Below are positions 1 to 7,078 of a stretch of 49,870 nt of DNA, one piece after another. The notes below the pieces were generated by a model. The model saw only the letters and a list, made by a program, of their open reading frames with translations, made no database searches and was not told the DNA's origin. Both the position numbers and the translations under genes were made by a program. Source of the stretch: a virus; IMG/VR virus record IMGVR_UViG_3300006028_000007, positions 1 to 49,870 of that record; one strand, 5' to 3'. Position 1 is the stretch's first letter. Each line of letters begins with the position of its first letter.

Positions 1-90
1 CCCAGCTCTGCCGCCGTCCCCTCGTACAGTCCGTGAAGGATATACCCAGGCTCGTGCCGCTCCAGATGGCGCCACACCCCCTTGGTATCG
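1..90. repeat. Contig-end overlap, copy 1 of 2
   Basis: The first 90 bases equal the last 90 bases of the window. Both lie inside the portal gene, whose frame runs unbroken through the join. This is what an assembler leaves at the ends of a circular or circularly permuted genome. It is not expected of a physical terminal repeat, which would sit between genes. Confidence 0.95.
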
Positions 91-734
91 CTGGACACGT
101 TGACCACCCGCCAGAAGGTCACCGCCGAGAGTCGTCCCCACTTGAACTCCGGCACCGCCGAGTCCGCGTCCACCTTCGTCAGTAGCGGATGCTCCGGTTC
201 GACATCCCGGTCCCACGTGACGCGGAGATAGACACCACCCAGCGCCGCTGCCGTCTCGGCCGCCTCGACCAGCGTCGCTCGGATGCTCTCCGAGTACACC
301 AGTTCATCGATCCGATCCTGAATCGCAATTGCCCCGGGAGCGCTTGTCGGTTCGTGCGCCCCGGTAATGAGAACCTGGATCGGATCGCTGAACAGGAGAT
401 CGGCGCTAGTCGTCGCGATATCAGCGGGTAGCGGCACGTGCACCATCAGGCGTCGCCACGGGGCAGTGACCGCCCTGGCCCAGAATCGATCGAAATTGAG
501 TCGCCACAGGCTCACGTGGGTCGGCATGACCTGAGCCCCAGGCCCCCCGATCCCGGCACCCGATCCCGGCGCGTCTCCCAGTCGGTGGGACCGCCCGTAG
601 CCGTACACGTAGAAATCGGAGAGCTGGTTCGGATCGCCACCGTACCACGCGGAATGCTCCTCGTACCGACGATAGAGGTGCGTGTGCTCAAGCGGCGGCC
701 ACTGAACGTGCGGCCCACCTTCTGGAAGTGGCAT
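1..734 (-). CDS. Portal protein, N-terminal part (rest at the other contig end)
   Basis: The portal forms the dodecameric ring at the capsid vertex through which DNA is packaged and ejected. This piece starts at an ATG that overlaps the TGA of the upstream gene (TGATG). It stays open to base 1 and continues in frame from 49780 to the stop at 48835. The whole protein would be about 559 residues, normal for siphovirus portals. It begins MPLPEGGPHVQWPPLEHTHL and has an aromatic-rich N-terminus (HSAWYGGDPNQLSDFYVYG), as in actinophage portals. The call rests on this N-terminus, the length and the order TerL, small genes, portal, scaffold, capsid. The gene is cut only by the arbitrary contig opening. 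Confidence 0.85.
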   Translation of the reverse strand, partial: MPLPEGGPHVQWPPLEHTHLYRRYEEHSAWYGGDPNQLSDFYVYGYGRSHRLGDAPGSGAGIGGPGAQVMPTHVSLWRLNFDRFWARAVTAPWRRLMVHVPLPADIATTSADLLFSDPIQVLITGAHEPTSAPGAIAIQDRIDELVYSESIRATLVEAAETAAALGGVYLRVTWDRDVEPEHPLLTKVDADSAVPEFKWGRLSAVTFWRVVNVSSDTKGVWRHLERHEPGYILHGLYEGTAAEL

Positions 735-967
735 CAGAGCGTCTGGTCCGCCGCCTCGGTCACCGATACGGGAACTGCCGTTGTCGCGGTCGGCGCGGCT
801 GACGTCCCTGCGCCCGCCGTGATGCCACCGTGCGTATGGGCGTTGAAGTCGGTGATGAGCTGGTTGATTGCCGCCTTGCCCTGCGCCAGATCATCCGCGA
901 GCTGACGCAAGAACATCGCGCCGTTGGCCGAGATCCCCGGGATGTCGCTCTCGTGAAGCGTCGCCAT
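734..967 (-). CDS. Small hypothetical protein with HTHGG motif, before portal
   Basis: A 77-residue protein with an amphipathic N-terminal half (ADDLAQGKAAINQLITDFN), then AHTHGG, then an Ala/Thr-rich tail. The helix followed by HTHGG or HTHGGV is common in small phage virion proteins, where the His residues may bind metal. That role is inferred here. Its TGA overlaps the portal ATG, so the two are translationally coupled. No further domain was recognised. A minor head or decoration role is possible from position alone. Confidence 0.7.
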   Translation of the reverse strand: MATLHESDIPGISANGAMFLRQLADDLAQGKAAINQLITDFNAHTHGGITAGAGTSAAPTATTAVPVSVTEAADQTL

Positions 968-981
968 TTATTACGTCTCCT

Positions 982-1122
982 CTAGACCGCCCTTGACCGT
1001 CCCGCCTGCAGCCGGCCACAGATCCAGCCGCCAAGGCAAGTTGCGAAGCCCCACACGATGCCCGTCAGGAGCACCACGATCAGCCACATCCACCATTCGA
1101 AGCCAAACCAGATCCCGGTCAT
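982..1122 (-). CDS. Small single-pass membrane protein
   Basis: A 46-residue protein starting MTGIWFGFEWWMWLIVVL. One strong membrane segment covers residues 10-32 and a short basic tail (GRLQAGRSRAV) follows. Its ATG overlaps the TGA of the upstream coiled-coil gene (ATGA). Two adjacent small membrane proteins between terminase and portal could be an accessory holin or membrane pair, but the main holin and lysin lie elsewhere (28.8-29.9 kb). The function is unknown. Confidence 0.65.
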   Translation of the reverse strand: MTGIWFGFEWWMWLIVVLLTGIVWGFATCLGGWICGRLQAGRSRAV

Positions 1123-1583
1123 CGCTTCGTTCTCCCTACTCCCTCATTCTGAGCGGACTGCGCATCGCCGGCCTCCTGCTCGGCCAGCAACGCCTCCTGC
1201 TGCGCCTTGATATCGTGCGGATTCTCATCCGCAATCCGCCGAGCCAGCCTCGCGTTCACGGCCAGCAGGACGGTCCGCTGGTTGTTGACGATGGCGTGCG
1301 TTCCCACGGCCACACGCTGTATCTCACGTTGCCCATCAGCCAGCCCCATCAATCTCGCATCAGTGACCTTTGCCGCTTCCACGAGGCGGATCGCCGCTTC
1401 GGCCGCCGCCTGCTGCGCCTTGGACGCATCGGCCTGAGCCTGCACCGTCGCCAACTGCGCCTTCGCCGCGTCGCCCTGTGCCCGACGGGCGGCACTAGTG
1501 GTGAAGATGGCCACGGAGATTCCACTAATCGCGGGGCCAAACAGAGCCAGGACGGCCAGGATAAGAACATCTAGCGGCGTCAT
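1119..1583 (-). CDS. Membrane-anchored coiled-coil protein
   Basis: A 154-residue protein with one N-terminal membrane helix (LDVLILAVLALFGPAISGIS). A long Ala/Gln-rich helical region follows (AKAQLATVQAQADASKAQQA), then a charged C-terminus. The ATG start overlaps the terminase TGA (ATGA). The layout resembles spanin-like or holin-accessory proteins, or membrane-tethered coiled coils found near phage terminases, but no family was recognised. The next gene is another small membrane protein, so the pair may act together at the membrane. Confidence 0.7.
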   Translation of the reverse strand: MTPLDVLILAVLALFGPAISGISVAIFTTSAARRAQGDAAKAQLATVQAQADASKAQQAAAEAAIRLVEAAKVTDARLMGLADGQREIQRVAVGTHAIVNNQRTVLLAVNARLARRIADENPHDIKAQQEALLAEQEAGDAQSAQNEGVGRTKR

Positions 1584-2794
1584 GCGGCCAGTTCGCCTCC
1601 CAGCACCTTCCGACGCCACAGGAACTCGCTTGACAAGGTCCCGTACCGATCCGCATCGAGACTGTGATCGTCCACCTTGATCGGCCGGTCCTCGTCCGCG
1701 TCCGGGTCCCACACGTAGGCCGGGAACTCGTCGATCAGCCCCTCGCAGCTCTCGTGGACCCGGAACTTGTCCCGCGCCAACAAGTCGGCCTTGAGCCGGA
1801 TGCCCTCCAGCACCGAGTTGTCGGCCGCTCGTACGCCCTTCCAGCCCGTCTGCTGCAGCTCGACCCGGAAGCCCGCCTCCTCCGGATCTACGAACACCCA
1901 CTCGGGCTCCAGCCCCAACCGCTCGTGCCAGGTGCGGAGCCGGCGCCCGTACTGCCCCGCCGTAAGACTACGCATCCGTTTCTTCGAGTCCCAGCGCCAC
2001 TCGGCGAAGGCGTGGAGCCGACCGTCCACCCCGAGCCCGTGAAGAATAGCCACGAACGGATTGGTCGTCCCGTAGTCCACACCCTCCCAGACCCGGATCA
2101 TTGGCGGCAACTTGCTTTCCACGTGCCGGTCCGGGTCCCAGACGTCTCCGTAGATGGCACCCTCGGCCGCCACCCACTCGCCGTCGATGTATCGCTTCCG
2201 CCACAGGCCGGTGTAGCTCGCCGTGATGTTCTTGATGTACTTCGCCGTCAGCGCCGTGTTGTCCCGCAGCCGGAACCTCACGCGGTATAGGTCCAGCTCC
2301 CCGGCACGATCCAGGTAGTCCCGCTTGAGCCAATGCGCCGGGTGATCCGGGTTAGTCGTCCCGAATAGCTGCGCATCCGGGTCGGAAAGACGGGACAGCA
2401 GCATGGTCCAGAAGCTCTCGGGCCACGTGGTGATCTCGTCGGCGTAGGCTCCCTTGAGCCCAAGTCCTCGGATCTTCGTCTCGCTTCTCTCATCGTTCGC
2501 TCCGGCCAGGTAGACGCGCTTCCCCAGCAACGTCAACTCGCCGCTGCCGCCGTGCAGCTTGCATCGTTCGGGACCTAGCCACGCCACCAGAGGGTCGATT
2601 GCGTTTCTCTTGAGTGTTCTCTCGGTCTTTCCGACCATCAAGAAGTCGCCCTCGTGGCTGTCCCGAATCTTCTTGAGCCACCTCAAGAGGCTAGCAACGG
2701 TCTTCCCCGCCCGCACCGACCCATCGAAGATGTTGAGCCACGCATCCGCCCCCCAGAACGCCTCGCGTTGCTTGGGGGACAGCTCCTGGATCAT
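1580..2794 (-). CDS. terL: Terminase large subunit
   Basis: The packaging motor: an ATPase that pumps DNA into the prohead and a nuclease that cuts the concatemer. The protein is 404 residues, short but normal for compact terminases. Walker A is GSVRAGKT (25-32), Walker B GAYADE (115-120) and the coupling motif GTTNP (145-149). The C-terminal RNase H-like nuclease carries acidic residues in GVDYGTT (D240), FVDPEE (D303) and HSLDADRYG (D380/D382). It follows the TerS-like gene with a 4-base overlap and precedes the portal after three small genes. The nuclease acidic triad is complete, so both activities are expected. Confidence 0.95.
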   Translation of the reverse strand: MIQELSPKQREAFWGADAWLNIFDGSVRAGKTVASLLRWLKKIRDSHEGDFLMVGKTERTLKRNAIDPLVAWLGPERCKLHGGSGELTLLGKRVYLAGANDERSETKIRGLGLKGAYADEITTWPESFWTMLLSRLSDPDAQLFGTTNPDHPAHWLKRDYLDRAGELDLYRVRFRLRDNTALTAKYIKNITASYTGLWRKRYIDGEWVAAEGAIYGDVWDPDRHVESKLPPMIRVWEGVDYGTTNPFVAILHGLGVDGRLHAFAEWRWDSKKRMRSLTAGQYGRRLRTWHERLGLEPEWVFVDPEEAGFRVELQQTGWKGVRAADNSVLEGIRLKADLLARDKFRVHESCEGLIDEFPAYVWDPDADEDRPIKVDDHSLDADRYGTLSSEFLWRRKVLGGELAA

Positions 2795-3105
2795 TCCTCG
2801 GTCGGTTTCGGCCCCGCCAGATGCTCGATGAACGCATCCACGAGGGCAAGCCCCTGCTTGTCGGGGTTGTCGAACTTTTCGAGCACGAGGCTCTTGTCGA
2901 TGGCCACGGCGGAAGCAACCATGAGGTTCCTCTTGCCCATCGTGTCGGGCTCGTCGAGCCTCGTCTTGAGCACCTTCCCGGCGCTGAAGCCCTTCACGAT
3001 GACCGGCTGGTGCATCTCATCGAGCAGACGACGCGCCTCGTCGAGATAGATCGACGCCAGCTCGCGCCGCCGCCGCTTCATCGACTCCTCATGCGTCTCC
3101 GTCAC
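2791..3105 (-). CDS. Possible terminase small subunit-like protein
   Basis: A 104-residue protein that starts at GTG behind a GGAGAG site and overlaps the upstream sigma-2-like gene by 17 bases. It has a basic N-terminal helix (MKRRRRELASIYLDEARRLL). A conserved-looking core of the form LDEPDTMGKRNLMVASAVAI then DKSLVLEKFD resembles small proteins often placed directly before TerL in high-GC phages and prophages. TerS recognises packaging sites and stimulates TerL. Here the call rests on position, size and that weak resemblance. No clear helix-turn-helix is visible. Confidence 0.45.
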   Translation of the reverse strand: MTETHEESMKRRRRELASIYLDEARRLLDEMHQPVIVKGFSAGKVLKTRLDEPDTMGKRNLMVASAVAIDKSLVLEKFDNPDKQGLALVDAFIEHLAGPKPTEE

Positions 3106-3376
3106 TATTCCATCTCTCCAAGATGCTGTCCACCGACTCCATCGGGATTTCCATCTGCCGCGCCCGCAGCCAGTTCTTCGCGGTATTCACGGTGATCCGG
3201 AAGAGCCACGATTCCCAGTTCTTCGGACGGATTCTGGTGAGTCTCCAGGCCCTCACCAGGGCCTCTTGAACCACGTCTTCGGCGTCGTTGGGCCCTACCA
3301 TCGCCGCTGCCTGGCGTAGCAATCGGGGCCTCACGCGGCCCGCTGCCGCATGAAAGCCCCTCATCCGGCCTCTCAT
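3089..3376 (-). CDS. Sigma-70 region 2-like protein (no region 4)
   Basis: A 95-residue protein that matches the sigma-70/ECF region 2 pattern from end to end. DAEDVVQEALVRAWR (31-45) corresponds to the core-binding helix. WESWLFRITVNTAKNWL (54-70) then RARQ corresponds to regions 2.3-2.4, which read the -10 element. It ends shortly after region 2 and lacks region 4. A separate protein two genes upstream carries a region-4-like domain, so the pair may be a split sigma factor. The ATG at 3376 has no SD. An ATG 12 bases later is preceded by AGAGG and may be the true start. Confidence 0.7.
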   Translation of the reverse strand: MRGRMRGFHAAAGRVRPRLLRQAAAMVGPNDAEDVVQEALVRAWRLTRIRPKNWESWLFRITVNTAKNWLRARQMEIPMESVDSILERWNSDGDA

Positions 3377-3412
3377 CTTGGAAGACCCGGCCGGCTCGAC
3401 AGCTCGGTCCTG

Positions 3413-4147
3413 TTACTTGAACCTGGCGCCGTTCCTCTCTTCACGAAGCCTCCGCTGGGCCTCCTCGACCCACCTCTTTTCCGTCTCCACCCCCGTCCCG
3501 TCCAAGCCCAACCGCTGCGCCGCCACGAGGGTCGTTCCGACCCCCATGAAGGGGTCCAAGACCCGCCCCGGAGTCTGCTTGAGCCATTCCTCGAACAGTT
3601 TCACGGGCTTCTGAGTAGGGTGGACCCGCGTTCTGCCCCTCGGCGGAATCGCCTCGAATAGGTTCTTGGCCCCTCGCCCCGCGTAGTCCACGATCTCGCC
3701 GTCCCGCTTCCGCAGCTTGCGATACCCGAACAGGCAGACGTTCGCATTCGTCTTCCACGGGTGGCCCCGCTGCTGCGGCATCGCGTCGGGGTTGTACCAG
3801 ACCAGCGGACGCGTCTTGAACCCCGCGTTGGCCGCCTGGAGAAACGCTTGAGGCAGTATCCAACCCCTTCCGAGGGTCATGTAGAGGACTCCGTCGGGCT
3901 TCAACAGCCGTGCGGCTTCCCCCAAGAACCACTTCAACGTCATGAACCCGGTCACGAAGTCCTTGTCGTCGAGGTGGTACTCGGTGGTCGGACTGCCCAC
4001 CCCCCCGTGGTCGCCCCAGCTCCGATTCCCTTCCCCCTCTCCCCAGAGCTGAACCTCCCCGTACGGCATGTCCGTCGCGATCACATCGAAACTGGCATCT
4101 TCCATCTTTGGAAGCGCCTTCCTGGCATCGCCACGGATCAATCGCAT
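3413..4147 (-). CDS. DNA methyltransferase (N4-cytosine/N6-adenine type)
   Basis: A 244-residue beta-group amino-methyltransferase. The catalytic motif IV comes first as DMPYG (26-30), a variant of DPPY. HPTQKP (176-181) and the S-adenosylmethionine loop DPFMGVGTT (198-206, motif I) follow. Region GVLYMTLGRGWI and the rest fit the fold. The ATG lies 10 bases inside the upstream sigma-4-like gene. The target base cannot be read from sequence. If the genome uses 2-aminoadenine, an N6-adenine target would be absent from phage DNA, so N4-cytosine, or action on other DNA, should be considered. Motif IV has Met in place of the first Pro. Confidence 0.85.
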   Translation of the reverse strand: MRLIRGDARKALPKMEDASFDVIATDMPYGEVQLWGEGEGNRSWGDHGGVGSPTTEYHLDDKDFVTGFMTLKWFLGEAARLLKPDGVLYMTLGRGWILPQAFLQAANAGFKTRPLVWYNPDAMPQQRGHPWKTNANVCLFGYRKLRKRDGEIVDYAGRGAKNLFEAIPPRGRTRVHPTQKPVKLFEEWLKQTPGRVLDPFMGVGTTLVAAQRLGLDGTGVETEKRWVEEAQRRLREERNGARFK

Positions 4148-4626
4148 GTCTTTCCCCCGTTCTCTTCGCCGCTCAACCGTTTCAAAATCTTCTTCTGCGC
4201 CCTCTCCAAATACACGGCAGCGGTCGCCTGACTGATTGGACCCCCGTCCCGCTTCTCCATGTGTCGCGCCACTTCCGCGATCTCGGGCCGACCATCCGGC
4301 CGCTGGAACCGCTCGGCCAACTCCAGCGCCCGCCGCTCTTGCCCGCTCAACCCCGCCGTCTTCGCCAACTTCTCGAGTTCTTGCCCCCGCAGCCGCTGCG
4401 CCGTCTGTCGCTTCTTCATCCCTTTGATGATCGTTTCCACCCCTCCCGCCCCCCTCACGTGCGCCCCCGCCAACACCGCATCCCAATCGCCCATCGTCAG
4501 AGCCAGCGTCGGGTCCGCGATGTGCGCATCGATCCACGCTTCCGCCGCACGGAGATCGGGGCTCTGCGGCCTCGGCCGGTCTTGCGTCCACATCGGACGC
4601 ATCTCCGCCTCCCAAACCACCCTCAT
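4138..4626 (-). CDS. Sigma region 4-like helix-turn-helix protein
   Basis: A 162-residue protein. Residues 93-151 read like sigma-70 region 4: LSGQERRALELAERF, then GRPEIAEVARHM, then ISQATAAVYLERAQKKI. These match the LSxxER start, the first helix and the recognition helix of that fold. The N-terminal 90 residues are unassigned. Region 2 is absent here but present in the gene two places downstream, so the two may act together as a divided sigma factor. A phage late activator that touches the polymerase beta flap is the alternative. The start ATG overlaps the TGA of the gene before it. Confidence 0.65.
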   Translation of the reverse strand: MRVVWEAEMRPMWTQDRPRPQSPDLRAAEAWIDAHIADPTLALTMGDWDAVLAGAHVRGAGGVETIIKGMKKRQTAQRLRGQELEKLAKTAGLSGQERRALELAERFQRPDGRPEIAEVARHMEKRDGGPISQATAAVYLERAQKKILKRLSGEENGGKTCD

Positions 4627-4847
4627 TCCGCCCCCTCCACCCGCAGCGTCACCCACCCCCTCTTGAATCGCTCCGGCCACTCGGGCAGCAGGATCAAGTC
4701 CTGCAGTCGAAACAACCTCTTCCCCATGTCCCTCGTCATGACGTCGTACATGTCCTGCCCCAGGAACTCAAACGCGAACTCCACCCTCGACACCTCTTCC
4801 ACCTTCCCCGTCCACGCCCATTTGACCAGGACCCTCGGCCCTACCAT
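4623..4847 (-). CDS. Hypothetical protein
   Basis: A 74-residue protein starting MVGPRVLVKWAWTGKVEEVS. It has alternating hydrophobic and polar segments suggesting a small beta-rich fold, then DMYDVMTRDMGKRLFRLQDL. The start was chosen because it sits at the stop of the previous gene, as throughout this operon. No family was recognised. Confidence 0.6.
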   Translation of the reverse strand: MVGPRVLVKWAWTGKVEEVSRVEFAFEFLGQDMYDVMTRDMGKRLFRLQDLILLPEWPERFKRGWVTLRVEGAE

Positions 4848-5101
4848 CGCACCCCACCCTCGCCCCGCTCCTGAAGCTCCGGCCCCTTCCTTTCCACGGA
4901 GTCCGACTTCCGCACCTGCCCCGTGAATTCCACTTCGTGCTCGTACATAAACATTCCGTTTGCGTTCTGCCCTTCCCCGTCCCATCGCACCACCAACGCC
5001 CCCCCGTAGTCTTCCAGCACCCGCCCCAACGTCCCCTTCCGCAGCCCCAGCCTCCTGTTCCCCCGCCGCAGCCGCACTTCCGCATTTTCTCTACCGGCCA
5101 C
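4841..5101 (-). CDS. Hypothetical basic protein
   Basis: An 86-residue protein starting MAGRENAEVRLRRGNRRLGL. Its middle, LEDYGGALVVRWDGEGQNAN, reads like a small SH3-like beta barrel. The charged C-terminal tail has low complexity. It overlaps both neighbours by a few bases in the usual coupled style. The function is unknown. Confidence 0.55.
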   Translation of the reverse strand: MAGRENAEVRLRRGNRRLGLRKGTLGRVLEDYGGALVVRWDGEGQNANGMFMYEHEVEFTGQVRKSDSVERKGPELQERGEGGVRW

Positions 5102-5207
5102 GGGGGCGCCTCCTTGTCCATCTCACTGCGTCTCTGATCTTCACGGGGGCCCACAGAAGAATCGCCAGCAGCTTACGTGCTGCGAGAAACGCGGCCATCT
5201 GGATCAT
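5091..5207 (-). CDS. Very small hydrophobic, basic protein
   Basis: A 38-residue protein starting MIQMAAFLAARKLLAILLWA. One hydrophobic helix is followed by an Arg-rich tail (DAVRWTRRRPRGR). Its ATG overlaps the TGA upstream (ATGA) and its end overlaps the next gene by 11 bases. The hydrophobic-then-basic layout suggests membrane association. No family was recognised. Confidence 0.5.
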   Translation of the reverse strand: MIQMAAFLAARKLLAILLWAPVKIRDAVRWTRRRPRGR

Positions 5208-5761
5208 CCGTCTTCGTCCGGGATCACCTGCCCCTCCGCCCCTTCCCAGTCCCTCGCATCTTCCAACGCATGCAGGTCTCTGTTCACGTCCACGTCGCTG
5301 GCCACCATCGCCAACCGCCGCACGTATCCATGCCTCTCCATCACCGTGTAGGTGGCCCGCCGGTACGTCGTGATTTTCGTCGCCACGGGAGGAAGCGGCC
5401 ACGGGGAGCGGCTCCACGTCAAGTTGTCCACATCCTCATCTTGATCGAGAACCAGCCAGTCGGTCGCCCCCCTCCTCACCCACCCCCCGCGCCCATTCCG
5501 CGGCCCCCCAATAAACAGCGCCCACTCCGGCCCCGACTTCCCCCGCGCCTGGATTCTCGCCACCTCCTCCCGGATCGCATCGTATTCCGGCAGCCCGTCC
5601 GCGTCGTGCAGCCACGTGATTTCGTCGATGATTTTCCATCCCCACAGCTGCGCCGCCCGTTCCACTACGAAGCATTCCTTCGGATCGACCCCCGCGTGGA
5701 ACATCCAGTTGGCCGCCGCGCGCCGGCTTCCCACCAACACAAACCTGTAGCTGATCGGCAC
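5204..5761 (-). CDS. Hypothetical protein
   Basis: A 185-residue protein beginning MPISYRFVLVGSRRAAANWM. The N-terminus has a Rossmann-like rhythm (FVLVGSRRAAANWMFHAG). DEITWLHDADGLPEYD (46-61) and LFIGGPRNGRGGW (82-94) follow. The C-terminus is acidic (IPDEDG). It is the third gene of the leftward operon after RuvC. No known family was recognised. It is well formed, with codon use like its neighbours. Confidence 0.65.
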   Translation of the reverse strand: MPISYRFVLVGSRRAAANWMFHAGVDPKECFVVERAAQLWGWKIIDEITWLHDADGLPEYDAIREEVARIQARGKSGPEWALFIGGPRNGRGGWVRRGATDWLVLDQDEDVDNLTWSRSPWPLPPVATKITTYRRATYTVMERHGYVRRLAMVASDVDVNRDLHALEDARDWEGAEGQVIPDEDG

Positions 5762-5764
5762 CCC

Positions 5765-5911
5765 CTACTCCTCCTCGCCGGCCATCGCGATGATCATGGA
5801 CACCAGCGCACGGAACCACGGGTCATTCAAGTATCGACGAAAAAACTCTTTCCTCCCCTCCACGCTCGGACTGGACGCGACGGCCTCGTACACTTCCTCC
5901 CACGTTCTCAT
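5765..5911 (-). CDS. Small hypothetical protein after RuvC
   Basis: A 48-residue helical protein beginning MRTWEEVYEAVASSPSVEGR, with an acidic end (AMAGEEE). Its ATG overlaps the RuvC TGA (TGATG), so it is translationally coupled to it. The function is unknown. Confidence 0.6.
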   Translation of the reverse strand: MRTWEEVYEAVASSPSVEGRKEFFRRYLNDPWFRALVSMIIAMAGEEE

Positions 5912-6522
5912 CAGCGGCCGTCCCTTATCGCCTGCCATTCCGCCCGCGCCACGCAATACGCCTCCACGGCATCTTCCTTCTCGTGCTGGACCCCCCACTC
6001 CTCCCTCGCCCTTTGGACCACTTCCGCCTTCCTTATGTTCCCCCGCCCTTCCCCCCACAGTTCCTTCTTCCACGCACTCGGCCCCCACACACGGTACTGG
6101 ACCTCGTTCGCCCACAACGCCATCCGCACCACCCCGCCCATTTCGGCCACGGTGGCGCTCGTCCTCGGGTTCACCGTCCCCAGGATGTAATCTTCCACGG
6201 CGGCCCGGGTCGGCTGCAGCAGCCGGACCAGCCTCTCCACCTCGGCCATCCACCAAGCCAGCCGATACCCGCCCTTGTTGAACTCCTGCTTGTCTTTCCC
6301 CGCGTATCGCGTCGCCCCGTATTGTCCCGACGGCTCTCCGCTTTTGCTTGTCACGAGGAGAGACCACCCCGTCCATTCCAACCCCAGGTCCAGCCCCAGT
6401 ATCCTCTCCCCTCGGGGCGTTCCCGCCGCTCGTCTTGCTGCGGCGGCTGCGGACTCGGGTTTCTTGGCCTTGAGGGCCAGATCGGCGTATGTAGCGGGGG
6501 CATGGGGCGGGGTGCTGCGCAT
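5911..6522 (-). CDS. RuvC-like Holliday junction resolvase, first gene of the late operon
   Basis: A 203-residue RNase H-fold nuclease. The first catalytic Asp lies in ILGLDLGLEWTGWS (D45), the Glu in AAVEDYILG (E110) and the last acidic residues in EKEDAVEAY (D184). Phage RuvC homologues cut branched DNA before packaging. The first in-frame ATG overlaps the promoter -10 box. The second ATG, chosen here, lies 7 bases after that box, exactly where transcription should begin, so the message is predicted to be leaderless. It heads about 27 kb of same-strand genes that run through terminase and portal to the tail. Confidence 0.85.
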   Translation of the reverse strand: MRSTPPHAPATYADLALKAKKPESAAAAARRAAGTPRGERILGLDLGLEWTGWSLLVTSKSGEPSGQYGATRYAGKDKQEFNKGGYRLAWWMAEVERLVRLLQPTRAAVEDYILGTVNPRTSATVAEMGGVVRMALWANEVQYRVWGPSAWKKELWGEGRGNIRKAEVVQRAREEWGVQHEKEDAVEAYCVARAEWQAIRDGR

Positions 6523-6529
6523 ACCGACC

Positions 6530-6559
6530 ATTAAAGCACAGGGCGCAAGCGCCCGTCAA
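6530..6559 (-). promoter_or_regulatory. Leftward late-operon promoter
   Basis: On the minus strand the -35 is TTGACG, the spacer 18 bases and the -10 TTTAAT, preceded by TGTGC (extended -10). The spacer holds an inverted repeat, GGGCGCTTGCGCCC, a possible operator. The RuvC ATG follows 7 bases after the -10. Confidence 0.8.
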
Positions 6560-6680
6560 GTAGAGGTCGCAGGGTTTTGTTTCTTAATGGTATCAGACAG
6601 GGAGCGCTCTCTCCGGGTGTCGCGAGGGGGGCCTGGGTGTATGGCACGCCGACGGCTCGGTTGCGACCCGGCGATGGCAC

Positions 6681-6746
6681 ACTCGTGAGACACCGATGAG
6701 ACGGCGATGCGACACACGTGCGACTGCGATGCGACAAACGTGGGAC
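6681..6746 (+). repeat. Array 1: six exact 11-bp repeats
   Basis: Six consecutive 11-base units end in GAC at 6691, 6702, 6713, 6724, 6735 and 6746. The unit is NNCGATGMGAC or NNNCGTGMGAC, largely alternating. A weaker copy (GATGGCAC) ends at 6680 in the same register. The array stops 8 bases before the -35 of the next promoter. An 11-base period is close to one helical turn and is not a codon multiple, so this is a DNA-level signal. Confidence 0.85.
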
Positions 6747-6754
6747 GTGGGGGG

Positions 6755-6784
6755 TTGCGTCCGGGGCATCGGATGTGATATACT
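6755..6784 (+). promoter_or_regulatory. Rightward promoter behind 11-bp array 1
   Basis: The -35 is TTGCGT (weak), the spacer 18 bases and the -10 TATACT, preceded by TGTGA (extended). An ATG begins 7 bases after the -10, so a leaderless message is predicted. The weak -35 right after the repeat array suggests activator control. Confidence 0.7.
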
Positions 6785-6790
6785 TTAAAC

Positions 6791-7078
6791 ATGGACAGAG
6801 ACACCCGCCGCCAGACCGCCGCCGGGGCCGCGCGGACCGCGCGCCGCGCCGCCCAGCGCGCCGCCGCAGCAGCGCCCGAGAGCCGGAGCGCCCAGACCGC
6901 CGCCCGCCGGGCCGACGACGCCGCCCGCGCGGCAGCCGCCGCCCCCGACAGCCGGACCGGGATCGTCGCGACCGCCGCGCAGACGGCCGCCGCCGCCGCC
7001 GGACGGGCCGCGTCCCGCGCGATCGCAGCCGCCGCCGGGCGGCCGAGCCGCGAGAGCCAACATCGGTGGGCGTCGTGA
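6791..7078 (+). CDS. Ala/Arg-rich helical protein
   Basis: A 95-residue protein of very low complexity (AARTARRAAQRAAAAAP, then two similar stretches). It is rich in Ala and Arg and should form one long basic helix or coiled coil. In such GC-rich DNA an open frame alone is weak evidence. The leaderless promoter pointing exactly at this ATG, and the GTGA overlap with the next gene, support it. A nucleic-acid-binding role is possible. It is the first rightward gene and probably among the earliest expressed. Confidence 0.6.
   Translation: MDRDTRRQTAAGAARTARRAAQRAAAAAPESRSAQTAARRADDAARAAAAAPDSRTGIVATAAQTAAAAAGRAASRAIAAAAGRPSRESQHRWAS

Noticed and set aside
1-90. Physical direct terminal repeat
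   Set aside because: The repeat lies inside the portal coding sequence, which is continuous only if one copy is removed. That fits an assembly overlap.
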